This document shows, piece after piece, positions 1 through 10,224 of a stretch of 64,000 nt of DNA. The notes below the pieces were generated by a model that did not search any database, was not told the origin of the DNA, and saw nothing but the letters and a program-made list of their open reading frames with translations. The position numbers were made by a program, and so were the translations under genes. The DNA comes from Corythoichthys intestinalis. Lineage: Eukaryota; Chordata; Actinopteri; Syngnathiformes; Syngnathidae. Position 1 is the stretch's first letter, and each line of letters starts with the position of its first letter. The stretch covers positions 32,606,501 through 32,670,500 of the forward strand of contig NC_080408.1 of the NCBI RefSeq assembly GCF_030265065.1, written 5' to 3'.

Positions 1-324
1 GCCTTTTGCGGCATTTACAGCCTCAATACTATGAGGTATTTGATTCGTACAACTTGTGAATTGTTTCCAGTGGAATTTTAAGCCATTCGTCGGTTAGAAT
101 AACCTCTAACTCTTTTAGAGACGATGGGGTTGGAAATCGACGGCTTAAATGAATCTCTAAAACTGACCATAAATGCTCAATAATGTTGAGGTCTGGGGAT
201 TGTGCCGGCCATAGGAGATGCTTAACTTCATTAGAACGTTCCTCATGGCATTCTTTACCAATTATGTTTAATGTTTATGATGCCAAAACGTCAGGTGCTT
301 CCATTATTTTGTCCAACCCCTGTA
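1..324 (-). mobile_element. Internally deleted Tc1-like transposon remnant (cut by window edge)
   Basis: Read on the - strand, the segment opens with a Tc1-type terminal repeat (CAGGGGTTGGACAAAATAAT, ending at 322, then TA). It then passes almost directly into the C-terminal part of a Tc1/mariner DDE transposase: WPAQSPDLNIIEHLW, containing the catalytic Glu of the N-P-I-E-like motif, then a short stretch ending in stops. The terminal repeat lies beside the C-terminal half with the middle of the element missing, so this is an internally deleted, inactive copy. The other end lies outside the window. Confidence 0.8.
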
Positions 325-840
325 AACATTTATTTTTCTTTTAAATAAAACAAACACATATCAGTTAAAAAAACAGGGATCCTATATTTGAAAATTTGAC
401 CTGATAGAGAAATGCAGATATCAGTTTTGGATTACACACCCAAAAATTTGTTTTAAACTGGCCGACTGAACTAGACAAAGAGTATCCCTAATACTAAACA
501 TTAAAATGGAAACCAGCAAGTTTTACATCTACCGGCATTTATTTATTACAATTTTATTACCTGTCCATTTTCCACCCAATCTGAGTCATTGACCCACTTT
601 TGTGTCCCAACTCCGACCCACCATCAGGAAAGAATGAACAACCAAATTGCCACGAATTCGTTCCGGAGTATAAATGTATTTGCAACCCTGTAGTGTTGAC
701 GATAAAGACGTTTAAAACACTAATGTTGTGTTATAAGTGCATAGAAGAACTCATTTTCAGTAACGATTGAGCGGGTAACTAAATATTCAAAAACACATAC
801 GTAATCCCAGAGTACATTGCTCCACTGTCTGCATTACCTA
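325..840. other. Intergenic sequence upstream of jun, no gene seen
   Basis: AT-rich sequence without a convincing reading frame or recognisable repeat. It lies between the Tc1 remnant and the jun promoter and could hold distal jun regulatory sites; none is strong enough to name. Confidence 0.5.
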
Positions 841-849
841 ATCCCACAA

Positions 850-1010
850 AGCACCGCGGGGGGCGGGGACATGACTTGTTGTCAGAGCAACCCCCATGTC
901 AGAAGATAGACTCCGCCCAACAAATCCCCTCCGGCCAATAGAAAACCTCAGAAATGACATCATTGTTATTTTCAGGGGAGCTGCAGCTCAGAGGTGGATA
1001 AAGTTCGTCT
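850..1010 (+). promoter_or_regulatory. jun: Proximal jun promoter (GC box, CCAAT, jun1-type TRE, MEF2-like A/T box)
   Basis: In order there are a GC box (GGGGGGCGGGG, about 858-868), a CCAAT box (GGCCAATAG, CCAAT at 935-939), an AP-1/ATF site TGACATCA at 955-962, and an A/T-rich MEF2-like sequence (GTTATTTTCAG) just after it. The same order of Sp1, CCAAT, TGACATCA and MEF2-type box is known for mammalian JUN, where the TGACATCA site supports autoregulation by Jun/ATF dimers. That it works here is inferred from sequence and spacing. The transcription start probably lies around 990-1050. Confidence 0.7.
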
Positions 1011-1314
1011 CCACGTTGGAAGTGAAAGAAAATAGTATCCCAAATCAGGCACTATTTTCTCCGTTTGAGAAGAAGGGTCGACCTAAACAGAATATTTGGT
1101 AGGACATTTCGTTCTGTGTGGCGGGGAAACAACGCCTTTTTAATCGATGCTCGGCCGTCAACTAGAGAAAAGTTTTCTCGGGACGCCAAGTTGTCAAGCG
1201 ATTCGAACTTCAACAAAAGGCGGACTCCGTCACAAGGCCGAAGAAGGCAAGCCGCATGTAAACAGTGGACTATTTTCAAGGTGAGAAGCCCTCTCCTCGA
1301 GTGACCCAAACTTC

Positions 1315-2247
1315 ATGTCCGGGAAAATGGAAGCGACGTTTTACGACGACGCAGTGAGCGCGTCCAACCCTCACCACGACGGGGCGAGGGTGTACGGCTT
1401 CAACACGAAAGCCCTCAAACAGTCAATGACCCTCAATCTAAACGACCCACGGAACTTTAAACCCCACCTGGGCTCCAAGGCCCTTGACATTCTCACGTCG
1501 CCCGATGTGGGTCTGCTAAAGCTGGCCTCACCGGAGCTGGAGCGGTTAATCATCCAGTCGTGCACGGGCCTGACGACCCCTACCCCAACCCAATTCGTCT
1601 GTCCTAAGAACATCACCGACGAGCAGGAGGGCTTCGCCGAAGGCTTCGCCAAGGCTCTGGCCGACCTCCACTATCACCAGATGAGCAGCGCAGCCCCCCC
1701 TGAGGCACCGCAGGCCACCGGCGCGACATCCGGCCCATCTGCGTCCGACATCGGTGACAATCCGTACAGCTGCACGGTTCGTCCGGATCCTCCTGAGTAC
1801 ACTAACTTGGGCAATTTCAACCGACCCGGGTCCACCAGCGCTGGACACCCGCCCTCGTGTTACCCGGCGCCCCCACCGGCTCCCCACGTGGACCATCAGG
1901 CGCAGCATTCGAGGCTGCGTTCCCTGAAAGAAGAGCCGCAGACGGTGCCTGAGATGCCCGGGGAGACGCCGCCTCTCTCTCCCATCGACATGGAGAGCCA
2001 GGAGCGGATCAAGGCGGAGAGGAAGCGCATGAGGAATAGGGTGGCCGCGTCCAAGTGCCGGAAACGGAAGCTGGAGAGGATATCTCGTCTGGAGGACAGG
2101 GTGAAGAACCTCAAGAGCCAGCACACGGAGTTGGTGTCGTCTGCCAACATCCTGCGGGACGAGCTGGCCCTGCTCAAGCAAAAGGTCATGGACCACGTCA
2201 ACAGCGGCTGTCAGCTCATCTTGACGCAGCAGCTCCAGGCTTTCTAG
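1315..2247 (+). CDS. jun: Jun, AP-1 bZIP transcription factor (310 aa, single exon)
   Basis: Intact intronless gene, as in other vertebrate jun genes. The N-terminus ([13 protein letters not shown]) matches the c-Jun start, so this ATG is used. A JNK docking/delta region covers about residues 30-58. The two JNK phosphoacceptor serines are S62 (ILTSPDVG) and S72 (KLASPELE), and T88/T90 stand before prolines. The [17 protein letters not shown] block and the [20 protein letters not shown] block are c-Jun hallmarks. The bZIP starts near 226: basic region [17 protein letters not shown], then a zipper with leucines at 259, 266, 273, 280 and 287. The end ([13 protein letters not shown]) is near-identical to c-Jun. 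The protein forms Jun-Jun or Jun-Fos dimers in the nucleus and binds TGA(C/G)TCA or CRE sites. Human c-Jun is somewhat longer; the loss is in the variable middle. Which teleost duplicate this is cannot be decided here. Confidence 0.97.
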   Translation: MSGKMEATFYDDAVSASNPHHDGARVYGFNTKALKQSMTLNLNDPRNFKPHLGSKALDILTSPDVGLLKLASPELERLIIQSCTGLTTPTPTQFVCPKNITDEQEGFAEGFAKALADLHYHQMSSAAPPEAPQATGATSGPSASDIGDNPYSCTVRPDPPEYTNLGNFNRPGSTSAGHPPSCYPAPPPAPHVDHQAQHSRLRSLKEEPQTVPEMPGETPPLSPIDMESQERIKAERKRMRNRVAASKCRKRKLERISRLEDRVKNLKSQHTELVSSANILRDELALLKQKVMDHVNSGCQLILTQQLQAF

Positions 2248-2770
2248 ACTCCCGGCGGGGATGCATGATGGGACATGTCTTGGGGGACCAAATAACTCCG
2301 AGCGGCCGGAAGTCTAAATGATCGTCAGCTCAGGCACTTTCTACTTCCAACTTTTCTGCAGACACTCACCGTCGCTCAGTTTTAGTGATGAATGACGCAG
2401 ACAAAACATGACGTCACAATTGTTACATTTAGGGTTCTTACTCTTTTAAAATTCTCCATCCGATACTGACGTGATGCATCGGCAGACCCTTTACCCCGCC
2501 AAATATGATGTCAAACAAGCTGCAATAAATACCACGTTAGATGCACTTGTACAGTAACACTAACATTGTCTAACCTCTACGCACTCAGGTGTGTGACGCG
2601 TTTACTGACTTAACCTGCCTTACTTACTCTTATTCCTCACATCGATGCAACTTTTGGGATGAAGGTCAGGCGCAATTCATGTTAGACGTGAAATATTTGT
2701 ACGCTGTTTTTGAGCACTTCACAATTGTACATATGACTAAATAAAAAAGTTGATCTCGGAGATGCTTTGT
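2248..2770 (+). other. jun: Probable jun 3' UTR with two poly(A) signals
   Basis: Follows the jun stop without another reading frame. AATAAA occurs at 2524-2529 and at 2740-2745; the second, before a short A-run, is the likelier end. Use of either is inferred. Confidence 0.55.
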
Positions 2771-4659
2771 GCATTTTTAGCCCTTCTCAGGGCAAGTGTA
2801 TTTTTGGTCTTTTAAAAATTAACCCCGTAAAGACGTGGCGTTGACATACGTAAATATCTCATTTTGTATTATATAAACCACAATATTAACATAGTATTTT
2901 ACAACTGAGGGTACGTGACCAAACGTGATGTCCACATATGTGGACGCCAGGTTTATTTTATAATTATATGCATTTTTATTATTAATCATTTTTATGAATA
3001 AAATGATTAAATGTTGATTTTTAAAAATGAATGAAAAACGTAACACTACCCCATTCAAAATGGATTGGACGTCTAGCGCCGCTAATGGCAGCCAATTATT
3101 TAAATGAGTGCCCTATAAAGGGTTAATAATAAATGTTTCCAAGTGAATTAGACATTAATCAGAGTGAGTGGGGGACAGAAACAGTCACTTCCAGTAGAGC
3201 ATGGTTCGTCATGTCTTGAAAGGCGATACAAGCTTTGATTGGTTGTCTGTGCACCGGAAGCGAGGGGTGACTTGCCATATTCGGTAAGAGGGCCTAGCAC
3301 AGTGGGGCGTCTTGAGTCACTGTCCCGTTTATAAGTGGTGCTAAACAAACCCACTCTTACATTAATGCAAGAAAAATCCATCATTTAATTGCCCAAAACA
3401 TGTAAACAGAAAATGTTTTACTCCCTGCGTGTAAAAATATAAACAACAAATGAATAACTTGCACAGACAGGACCGCCAACAAGCTCACTTCAATCAAACT
3501 GTATATACAGTATTTTCAGAAAACCAAACATGCATTAAGAGGCAGAGAAATAAGAAGAGTATGTTCCCATTTCGGACTCGCACTCCCACACAATTTTTTT
3601 GGACTGCATTTAAGTGGAAGGTCTTTAATGGATCGTTTGAACTGTGGTTTGAGTTCATTGACGTTGGCACGTGAATGTCTTATCATTCTTTTTATGCAAC
3701 ACTTTTATTTTACTTTCAACTTATACAACTTTGGCCACGTATTTTTTTCCCTCCAAAATACACTTTATGTACTTGAACAAAACATCACTAAGTTCATTTC
3801 CGATTTGGAGAACATTTTTCCATCTCACCTTTCGAATTTTAAATAATCTACACAAAAACTAAAACATGCGTTCCCTGAGTAAATTTACTTGTCCCGAAAC
3901 ATTCGCTTACCACAAGTTTTTTTTCTAAAAGAATGGGTAAAACAAATTGTAGTTTTTTTTTCATATTTCTATGACATAGTTGAGCCTTGATTGAATGCCC
4001 CATGCGCAACAACTACATAAACATTGTTTTTCCTATTCCTGAGAAAACGGTAACATTAGATTTGCAACCATTTTACTGTGATTAAAAAGTAGCAAGTAAT
4101 GAAATTATAAAATGTAAAAAAAAAAATATATCAAAAATTGTTCTGTAAGCTAAGCAAATGAAAATTTGATAGTTTATTTCCTATTGTTAAAGGATATAGA
4201 GCAGAATAATTGAAGTGAACTTTTGTTTTAAATGATTTTGAAGCCCAAATGTTCACCGTTTCCGGAATGACCCACAAAAGACCTCAAACAAAAGTTTCAT
4301 TTTTTTCACTGAGTGATTAATACCTTTATCTGAAATCACTATTAAATGAGTGGGAAACATTATTCCTTCTCAGAAGGAGTGTTCAAGCTGGTGCTAAATT
4401 CTAAAATTTAACACTAAACTTAAACTAAACCCTTAGAACAGAACCACAGCTCCAGGTAACAATTGGCAGCCAAGAAATCTGTCAATACTAAGATGATTGT
4501 TGTTTCATCTTGGGTCATTGATCCTCTTTCTGTGCAACAGAAGTGCAGATTTCAAGCACGTGAGTCAGCATCTGGACACATTACTGTAAATCCCACGCGT
4601 TTCCACCAGAGAATTAAGTTTGTTTCCACTGAACACTGTATTCATGGATTGTGCTGCTT
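2771..4659. other. Intergenic region between convergent jun and tada1
   Basis: AT-rich spacer where the two genes meet tail to tail. A copy of the dispersed GGACGTCTA/GGCAGCCAA repeat lies at about 3048-3110. A TTTATT at about 4170 could be the tada1 poly(A) signal read on the - strand. No further gene is supported. Confidence 0.5.
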
Positions 4660-7600
4660 TCAGCTGATCAGCACACCATCTTTGGCAGCAAGTCGCTGCC
4701 GGTGTACGTGATCCTGTTCGAGTTCTTCATGACTGGGGTGCCATAGTCGAGACAGGATGCGCTCCATGTTAAGCGCATACATGGTGTGAGAGGGCATCAC
4801 TCCATGATGAACCTGAAGCACACAAATATTGCATAAAACATCTTATAATCATCTACCAAACCTATTTTGTTGAATAACTGGGAGGTCATTCCTGATTTTG
4901 AGCACCCGTCTTCCCCGACCTGCAAATTATCATCTCAATCTAAAAATTTAATTCACCCCAAACTACGCTCAATGAGTCTGACCTGGAGAGCCTCCAGGAG
5001 GTCAAACATGGTGACAGGGGGTAGGGCTGTGTTTAGACTGTGGGTAGAACAAGCCAACAAGTGAACAGCTTGCTGTTCTGCTTCATCTGGGGAGATTTGA
5101 GGAGGTGGGCCGGCAGGGAGAGAAGCACTTGGAAGGGGGCTGAAAGAGGAAAATACAACAGTAGCATATTAACAGTGTAACAAACTACTTTTAACTCATT
5201 GACTGCCATTGATGCTAAAGATGTACCATCCATTTGAATTAGGATGCCTGGCTGTGACTGTCGCCCTCCCAGTTCAAATAGGTCGGACGTCTATCAATGG
5301 CTGCCAATGCTGTAAACACATTGCTCATTGCTCCTACCATTCAGTGACGCTGTGATAGGCAGCAAGGCTGTTTTTCAGGTAAGGCTGCGGTGTGACATCA
5401 CTGCCAAAAGCGTAAGGAAAATGACCATCTCGTAAGCGATACGCTTTCCTTCGGGAAATCACAGCAGTCAAAACGTCTTTCAAATGGTGCTGCAAGCAAG
5501 CAAACATGCAAATCAGGCTTCTGTCCTTCCCTTCCTCCATCACAAGAGTGTCGTCCTGCTACATCGTCAAAGACATGCAACCATGTACAGTGGTACCTCT
5601 ACTTACAAACGTAATTTTCAGGTTATGACATGCCTCAATGGGAAAATATTACCTTTTGTTAAGAAATAAATTTCAGGTTACGAGAGGGAAAAAAATACTA
5701 TACAGCACTGTAAAAGATACATATATACTTCCTGTTTTCTGCTTCTAAATGTCGCGCCATAAGATCCTGCTGCCCTATTGATCATAATCTTTCCCATCAA
5801 GCTTCAGTAATGCGATTCTGCTCTCCTATAGGCCTATTGTTGATGACGTTTGAAGTTGGGTGTCTCATTATGAGGATGTGCACAGGCGCGATGGTGTTGC
5901 TGTAACGGGTCGACGTCTTCAACAAAAGAGCACAAGTCTCCTCACGTTTTTGTCTCACGGAGAGTTTTTTAAGCCCACACACAGCTCACTACATTAGAAG
6001 CATATTAGAGCACAGGTCTCCTTGCGTTTTTGTGTCACGAAGAGTCAAAAACAAGCATTTATTGCAATTGGATGAAAATTGTTATTTTGACAGACCTACA
6101 CGTCCATCTTAAAATCTTCCTCTAAACTGATGCTTAGTACGTGGGATGAGATTTTACAAAGACGATGGAAGATTTTGATAGTTGGGAAAATCCTGTAAAC
6201 TCAGCATTAGGAATAGTACCATATTTTGAGTGGAAAAGACTGAGCAGTTTGTCGACAGCGCAGAAGTTTTCAGAGCCCATAAGGAGCAATTTGGAAAACA
6301 CTTAAAAGATTCCTAAAAAATAAGACTTCAAACTTTTTAATACAACTTCCAATGTAGTCAAACTGTTAATTGACACAAACACTTGAAAGCAGGTGTTAAG
6401 TCTTCCTTTCAACTCACCTCCACAGCGAAGGTCATTACACTGACCGCATCTTCTGTGATATTATCGAGGCCCAACTCGAAGGCTGTCACCATCATGCGAG
6501 CCTCCAGTTGACCTCGTGTGGGTAAAAGCAAAGTATGGGCGCTGAGTCGGAGCTCCTCATCCTCACCGACCGCCTCACGTGGGCTAAATGGCTGCGCGGC
6601 ACTCAGAGGATTCTGAGGCTGGAAACGATGCTGAGGGATCAAATAGGGAGAACACAAGTAACCAGGGCGCAATTTTGTTCAACCGAAACAACCTTAACGC
6701 ACAAATTCAGCACTCCATTTTGGTGAAACTAACCATAAAAGAATGGAATACTTACATCAAACTTCTGTCTTGAAGAGCATTTCTTTTTTCCTTTAGGTTT
6801 GCCTGGCTTTAAAGCAGACCCACCTTGCCATTGCAGTTGGCCAGCGCCCTCTACAGGACAGAAAATCAAACTTTGTACATTATTTCAGTCACAATACACG
6901 TTACCTACCATGACTGTTGGTCATGTTAAAAAAATGTGCCGTTTAGGTTCATTTGTGGTAAATCAGTCTCACTTTTCCCCCAATGTGTGATTAAATTTAA
7001 GACAATGTAAAAAAATAAAATTTTAGTGACTCAATCTTCGATGCCATTTTACCAGTTTAGGTTGATATGCCTGATGGAATTGATTATGCAGTCTGCAGTA
7101 CAAATGATAGCAATTTGACATATATTCAGGGGTGAGAGTGGGTGGAATTTCTTGCCGGAATTCCCTGACATAAAGGTCGCCGAGCCAGAATATTTTGAAT
7201 TGGGGGGGAGGAGGTAGGTCAAACCGCATAGAACCACCAAAATGCAGAGAAAAATGCTATTACCCAGTAAAACACAACAGGTAATGAGGCATACACAAGA
7301 AACTGATTTTCATTAAAACAACACAACTGAAGAACATTGGGAGGTACGTTAAAATTGACGACGCTGTAAACATTGACGTTTTATACAATTAGGATATAAA
7401 TAAGTAACATAAATTAACCCCCCAAAAAATCCAAATGAGTCTTACATTATGGACATTGAAATGGAATATATTTTAACGATAATGCAAACATTGATTTTTT
7501 TTTTTTTTAGATTATAGGGAAATGAATAAGTAGCCAAACATAAATGAACCAAAAAAAAAAAAAAATCCAAATGTACACATTAATATGGAAGATTATCTGA

Positions 7601-9055
7601 ACCTCCCCATCAGAGCAAATAAAATAAGTCTCTTAAACTGTTTCCCTCTCTCCTTAACAAAACAAGTTGTTCGTTACATCGCTGCTTTGTTCTTTTTTTA
7701 TTTTGCTGTACCAAAAAACACAAGAGCATTTGAGCCAATCACCGGTAACTATCCATGCTGATCACATGTCAGTCTGTCAGCCAATTGAATGGGCAACTGA
7801 GTCCAGGGTGGTTATTTGCACGCATGCGCACATTGATGCAACTCGTCAGATATACTGAGACGAGATGGACAGAACTCCGTGGAATAAATAATTATCGACG
7901 GATGACGCTACACAAGCACTTTATTAGACTAGTTATTAACACGGGTGTATGTAACTCAGACATTAGTAGGAGTTTTTCTTGGAGATGCGTGTGTGGCTGC
8001 CTGGCAGGTTTTTTTAACATGGGGTTTTGAAAGTTGCCGTCATATTTTCGGGATTGAAGCACTGTAGCAGATCGTCCCGGCCCCAGAGTCTTTTAGCAGT
8101 ACGGCGTATCATACTGTTTCGGTCCACTTTCGTCCCTGCATGTAGTGTATTTAAAGATTATTTGTACTAACCAGGAGTGGAGACAATGATCTGGCAGCGT
8201 GTCAGGATTGCCAGGAGGAAGTCATTGTGAACATGGACTGTACAGAGGGGAAGAAGGTGTGCAAAAATCTTATTTTTTTTCACTTTGGAAACAAAAGCAG
8301 CATATTTAAATTAAATGTACAAACCGTTTTCTTGTGCCAGCAGACGGCGTGCCTCAGTATCAAATTCTTCCTTGCTTATCTTCTGTTTGAACCATAGTTT
8401 CAGGTTTGCCCAGTAACTGAATTGACAGAAAACAATCGACACATATAATAACACTAACCTGTAAAATTAGTTTTGTTCCACACGACAAGAGTTATCATAG
8501 TGATATTTTTACTTTACCGATTTGGTGAGGTGTCGTCTAGAAATAGCGCTTCATCTCATTGACTTTTCCAGCCTTCCCAATTAAAATGCTATCGTCATCA
8601 ATTGAACTGAAGAATGACCACTCTCTGCCCGCCCTCCCAATTCAAATGGAATGGCTGTCATAGTCAAAGGGACGTTACATAGCCAGATTTAATTGTTTAT
8701 AGTACAGAAAACCAATGTACAGCAGCCACGAGACGGCCTCAGTAAAAGCTACATAGTGAGATATATCGAATGGACCAGTAGAAAACCTCGCGTCACTTCT
8801 AAGAGCGAAAGTGAACAAACAAACTGGCTTATTTAAATGCTTTACGAAAATAACCGACGACGGCACTGTAAACGTTAGCCACCTGCTAATTTAAACACAG
8901 GTAAACAAAGGCTAATCGACAAGAAAATTTCAGAAGACACCAGCTAAATCTCACCTTACCAGACATTAGGAATTTACTTACTGTTTCACGTTTTCACCAA
9001 TCGCATCAGTTAAATTCTTTTTGGCGATTTCAAGCTCACTAGCATGAGATGCCAT
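4660..9055 (-). CDS. tada1: Transcriptional adapter 1, SAGA complex subunit (333 aa, 8 coding exons)
   Basis: Exons in transcript order are 9055-8982, 8416-8325, 8237-8172, 6850-6756, 6630-6418, 5489-5338, 5139-4983 and 4812-4660. Each is bounded by AG/GT and together they give 1002 nt with phase kept throughout; human TADA1 is about 335 aa. Recognisable blocks are [20 protein letters not shown] (start), [95 protein letters not shown] and the C-terminal [19 protein letters not shown], ending LIS-stop. TADA1 (yeast Ada1/Hfi1) is a core structural subunit of the SAGA histone acetyltransferase coactivator in the nucleus; its central part is histone-fold related. At the exon 1/2 junction the model gives His where human has Gln. 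The coding start lies only 63 bp from the target duplication of a large hAT insertion. Confidence 0.95.
5192..5320. repeat. Dispersed near-palindromic repeat, full copy in tada1 intron
   Basis: Runs from TTAACTCATTGACTGCCATT to a mirrored GGACGTCTATCAATGGCTGCC. The halves are inverted relative to each other, separated by a CCCTCCCAGTTCAAAT-type core. It is the most complete of at least ten copies in the window (see the finding on this family). Confidence 0.65.
7128..8140. repeat. Repeat-rich part of tada1 intron 3, with a degenerate tandem duplication
   Basis: The segment begins CAGGGGTGAGAGTGGG and ends near CGTCCCTG, which could be hAT-type termini, but no target duplication was found. Inside, about 7345-7450 and 7460-7585 are two diverged copies of one ~110-bp unit (GCAAACATTGA, AAATGAATAAGTA and AAATCCAAATG blocks recur in order). 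No coding content is supported. Confidence 0.35.
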
Positions 9056-9977
9056 AGCGTTCATTGGCTCCTGTAATACGTCATCACTCAGCGACCATTT
9101 CGCTATAACTTTATTGACTCAGGACTAGTGTTGTATCGGTCGCGAACGATTCGTTCTTTTTGAACGAATTGTTTTGGTGAACGAGACCGAACTAATCATC
9201 ATCTGCACTGATTCGTTCTATGAAGGTGCCCTTGTTCAAGAGAGTCTGGCTGCAGCCCGCCTCTCTCAGTACCCTGCGCCGCTCGTCTCAGTACCCATCC
9301 CGCAGACAGGAAGTGACGCAATATCGCAGCTCTCAGACCGGAAATGACAACATGAAGCAGCGCTCGAGCTCCGAGCTTCCGGTTTTATCGTAATAGTTTG
9401 CGTCCATTCGAACGTAAATACTAGTTTACTTTTCTTTTCGCACGTCTTTTATTTTCGGTTTCAGCATCACTCATTATTATTTAAATAATAATTTATTTAC
9501 ATGCTCCTTAAATTGATTTGGTGTAATCGGGAGATTAACTCTTTAAGCGCGGTCAGTTTGTTAAAGCCTGCTGATTTTACCAAAATGAAAAACACGGTTA
9601 CAGTACATCAAAATTAAAATACACACTACTGCAATAAAGGTTTAATTAGTGACTGAAAGATCGCCTGTGACCTATCACAGTGTGTACTTTAGTTTGTCAA
9701 TTGTAAAATATACTCCAATTGAGAATTATTACAAAATTGCTGTCATCCTTACATTTTTATGAACGGACACATTAATATAGCTTCATTACAATTTAATGTA
9801 TCAAAAACGTAATATTCTCTCAATGTTGCAACCAAACCAATTTTGTCTTTCATTTTGCTACTTAAATTCATTCATGTGGGTGAAGATCCTAATTAACTAA
9901 TTCAGAAACTATATTAAACTTTCTGCTCCAGGAAAGGCACCTTTAATTCAAACAGAAATGACAAAAGTTGTCATGTG

Positions 9978-10124
9978 TTAGTTGTTTTTTTCTTTTATCC
10001 CAGACAATAGTTGTAGGTTGTTTTAATTACCTGACATTTTTCGGCAAGCACTCCCGCCTTCATCACAGGTAATTAAAACTACCTACAACTAACATCTGGG
10101 ATAAAAGAAAAAAAAAACAACTAA
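9978..10124 (-). repeat. Long inverted repeat with a hammerhead-ribozyme-like core
   Basis: Arms of roughly 50-58 bp (TTTATCCCAGA..GTTGTAGGT..AATTACCTG and its reverse complement) flank a short unpaired centre. On the - strand the centre reads ACCTG-TGATGA-GGCGGG..TTGCC-GAAA-AATGTC-AGGT. That is the layout of a type I hammerhead: stem I, (C)UGAUGA, stem II, GAAA, a tiny stem III, then GUC. The base before TGATGA is G, where the catalytic core needs C, so activity is doubtful. Similar minimal hammerheads are known in Penelope-like elements and retrozymes. Confidence 0.45.
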
Positions 10125-10224
10125 TTTATAAGTGTAGAAAAATGAACTCAATACAACCAGTTCTGATGTGGTAAACTTTATTTTTTTAGTTTTATTATTT
10201 TTTATTATTATCGAGAGAATAGAT

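Noticed and set aside
1546-2196. 216-codon open frame antisense to jun
   Set aside because: It is a shadow of the GC-rich jun coding strand; composition and lack of any family match argue against it.
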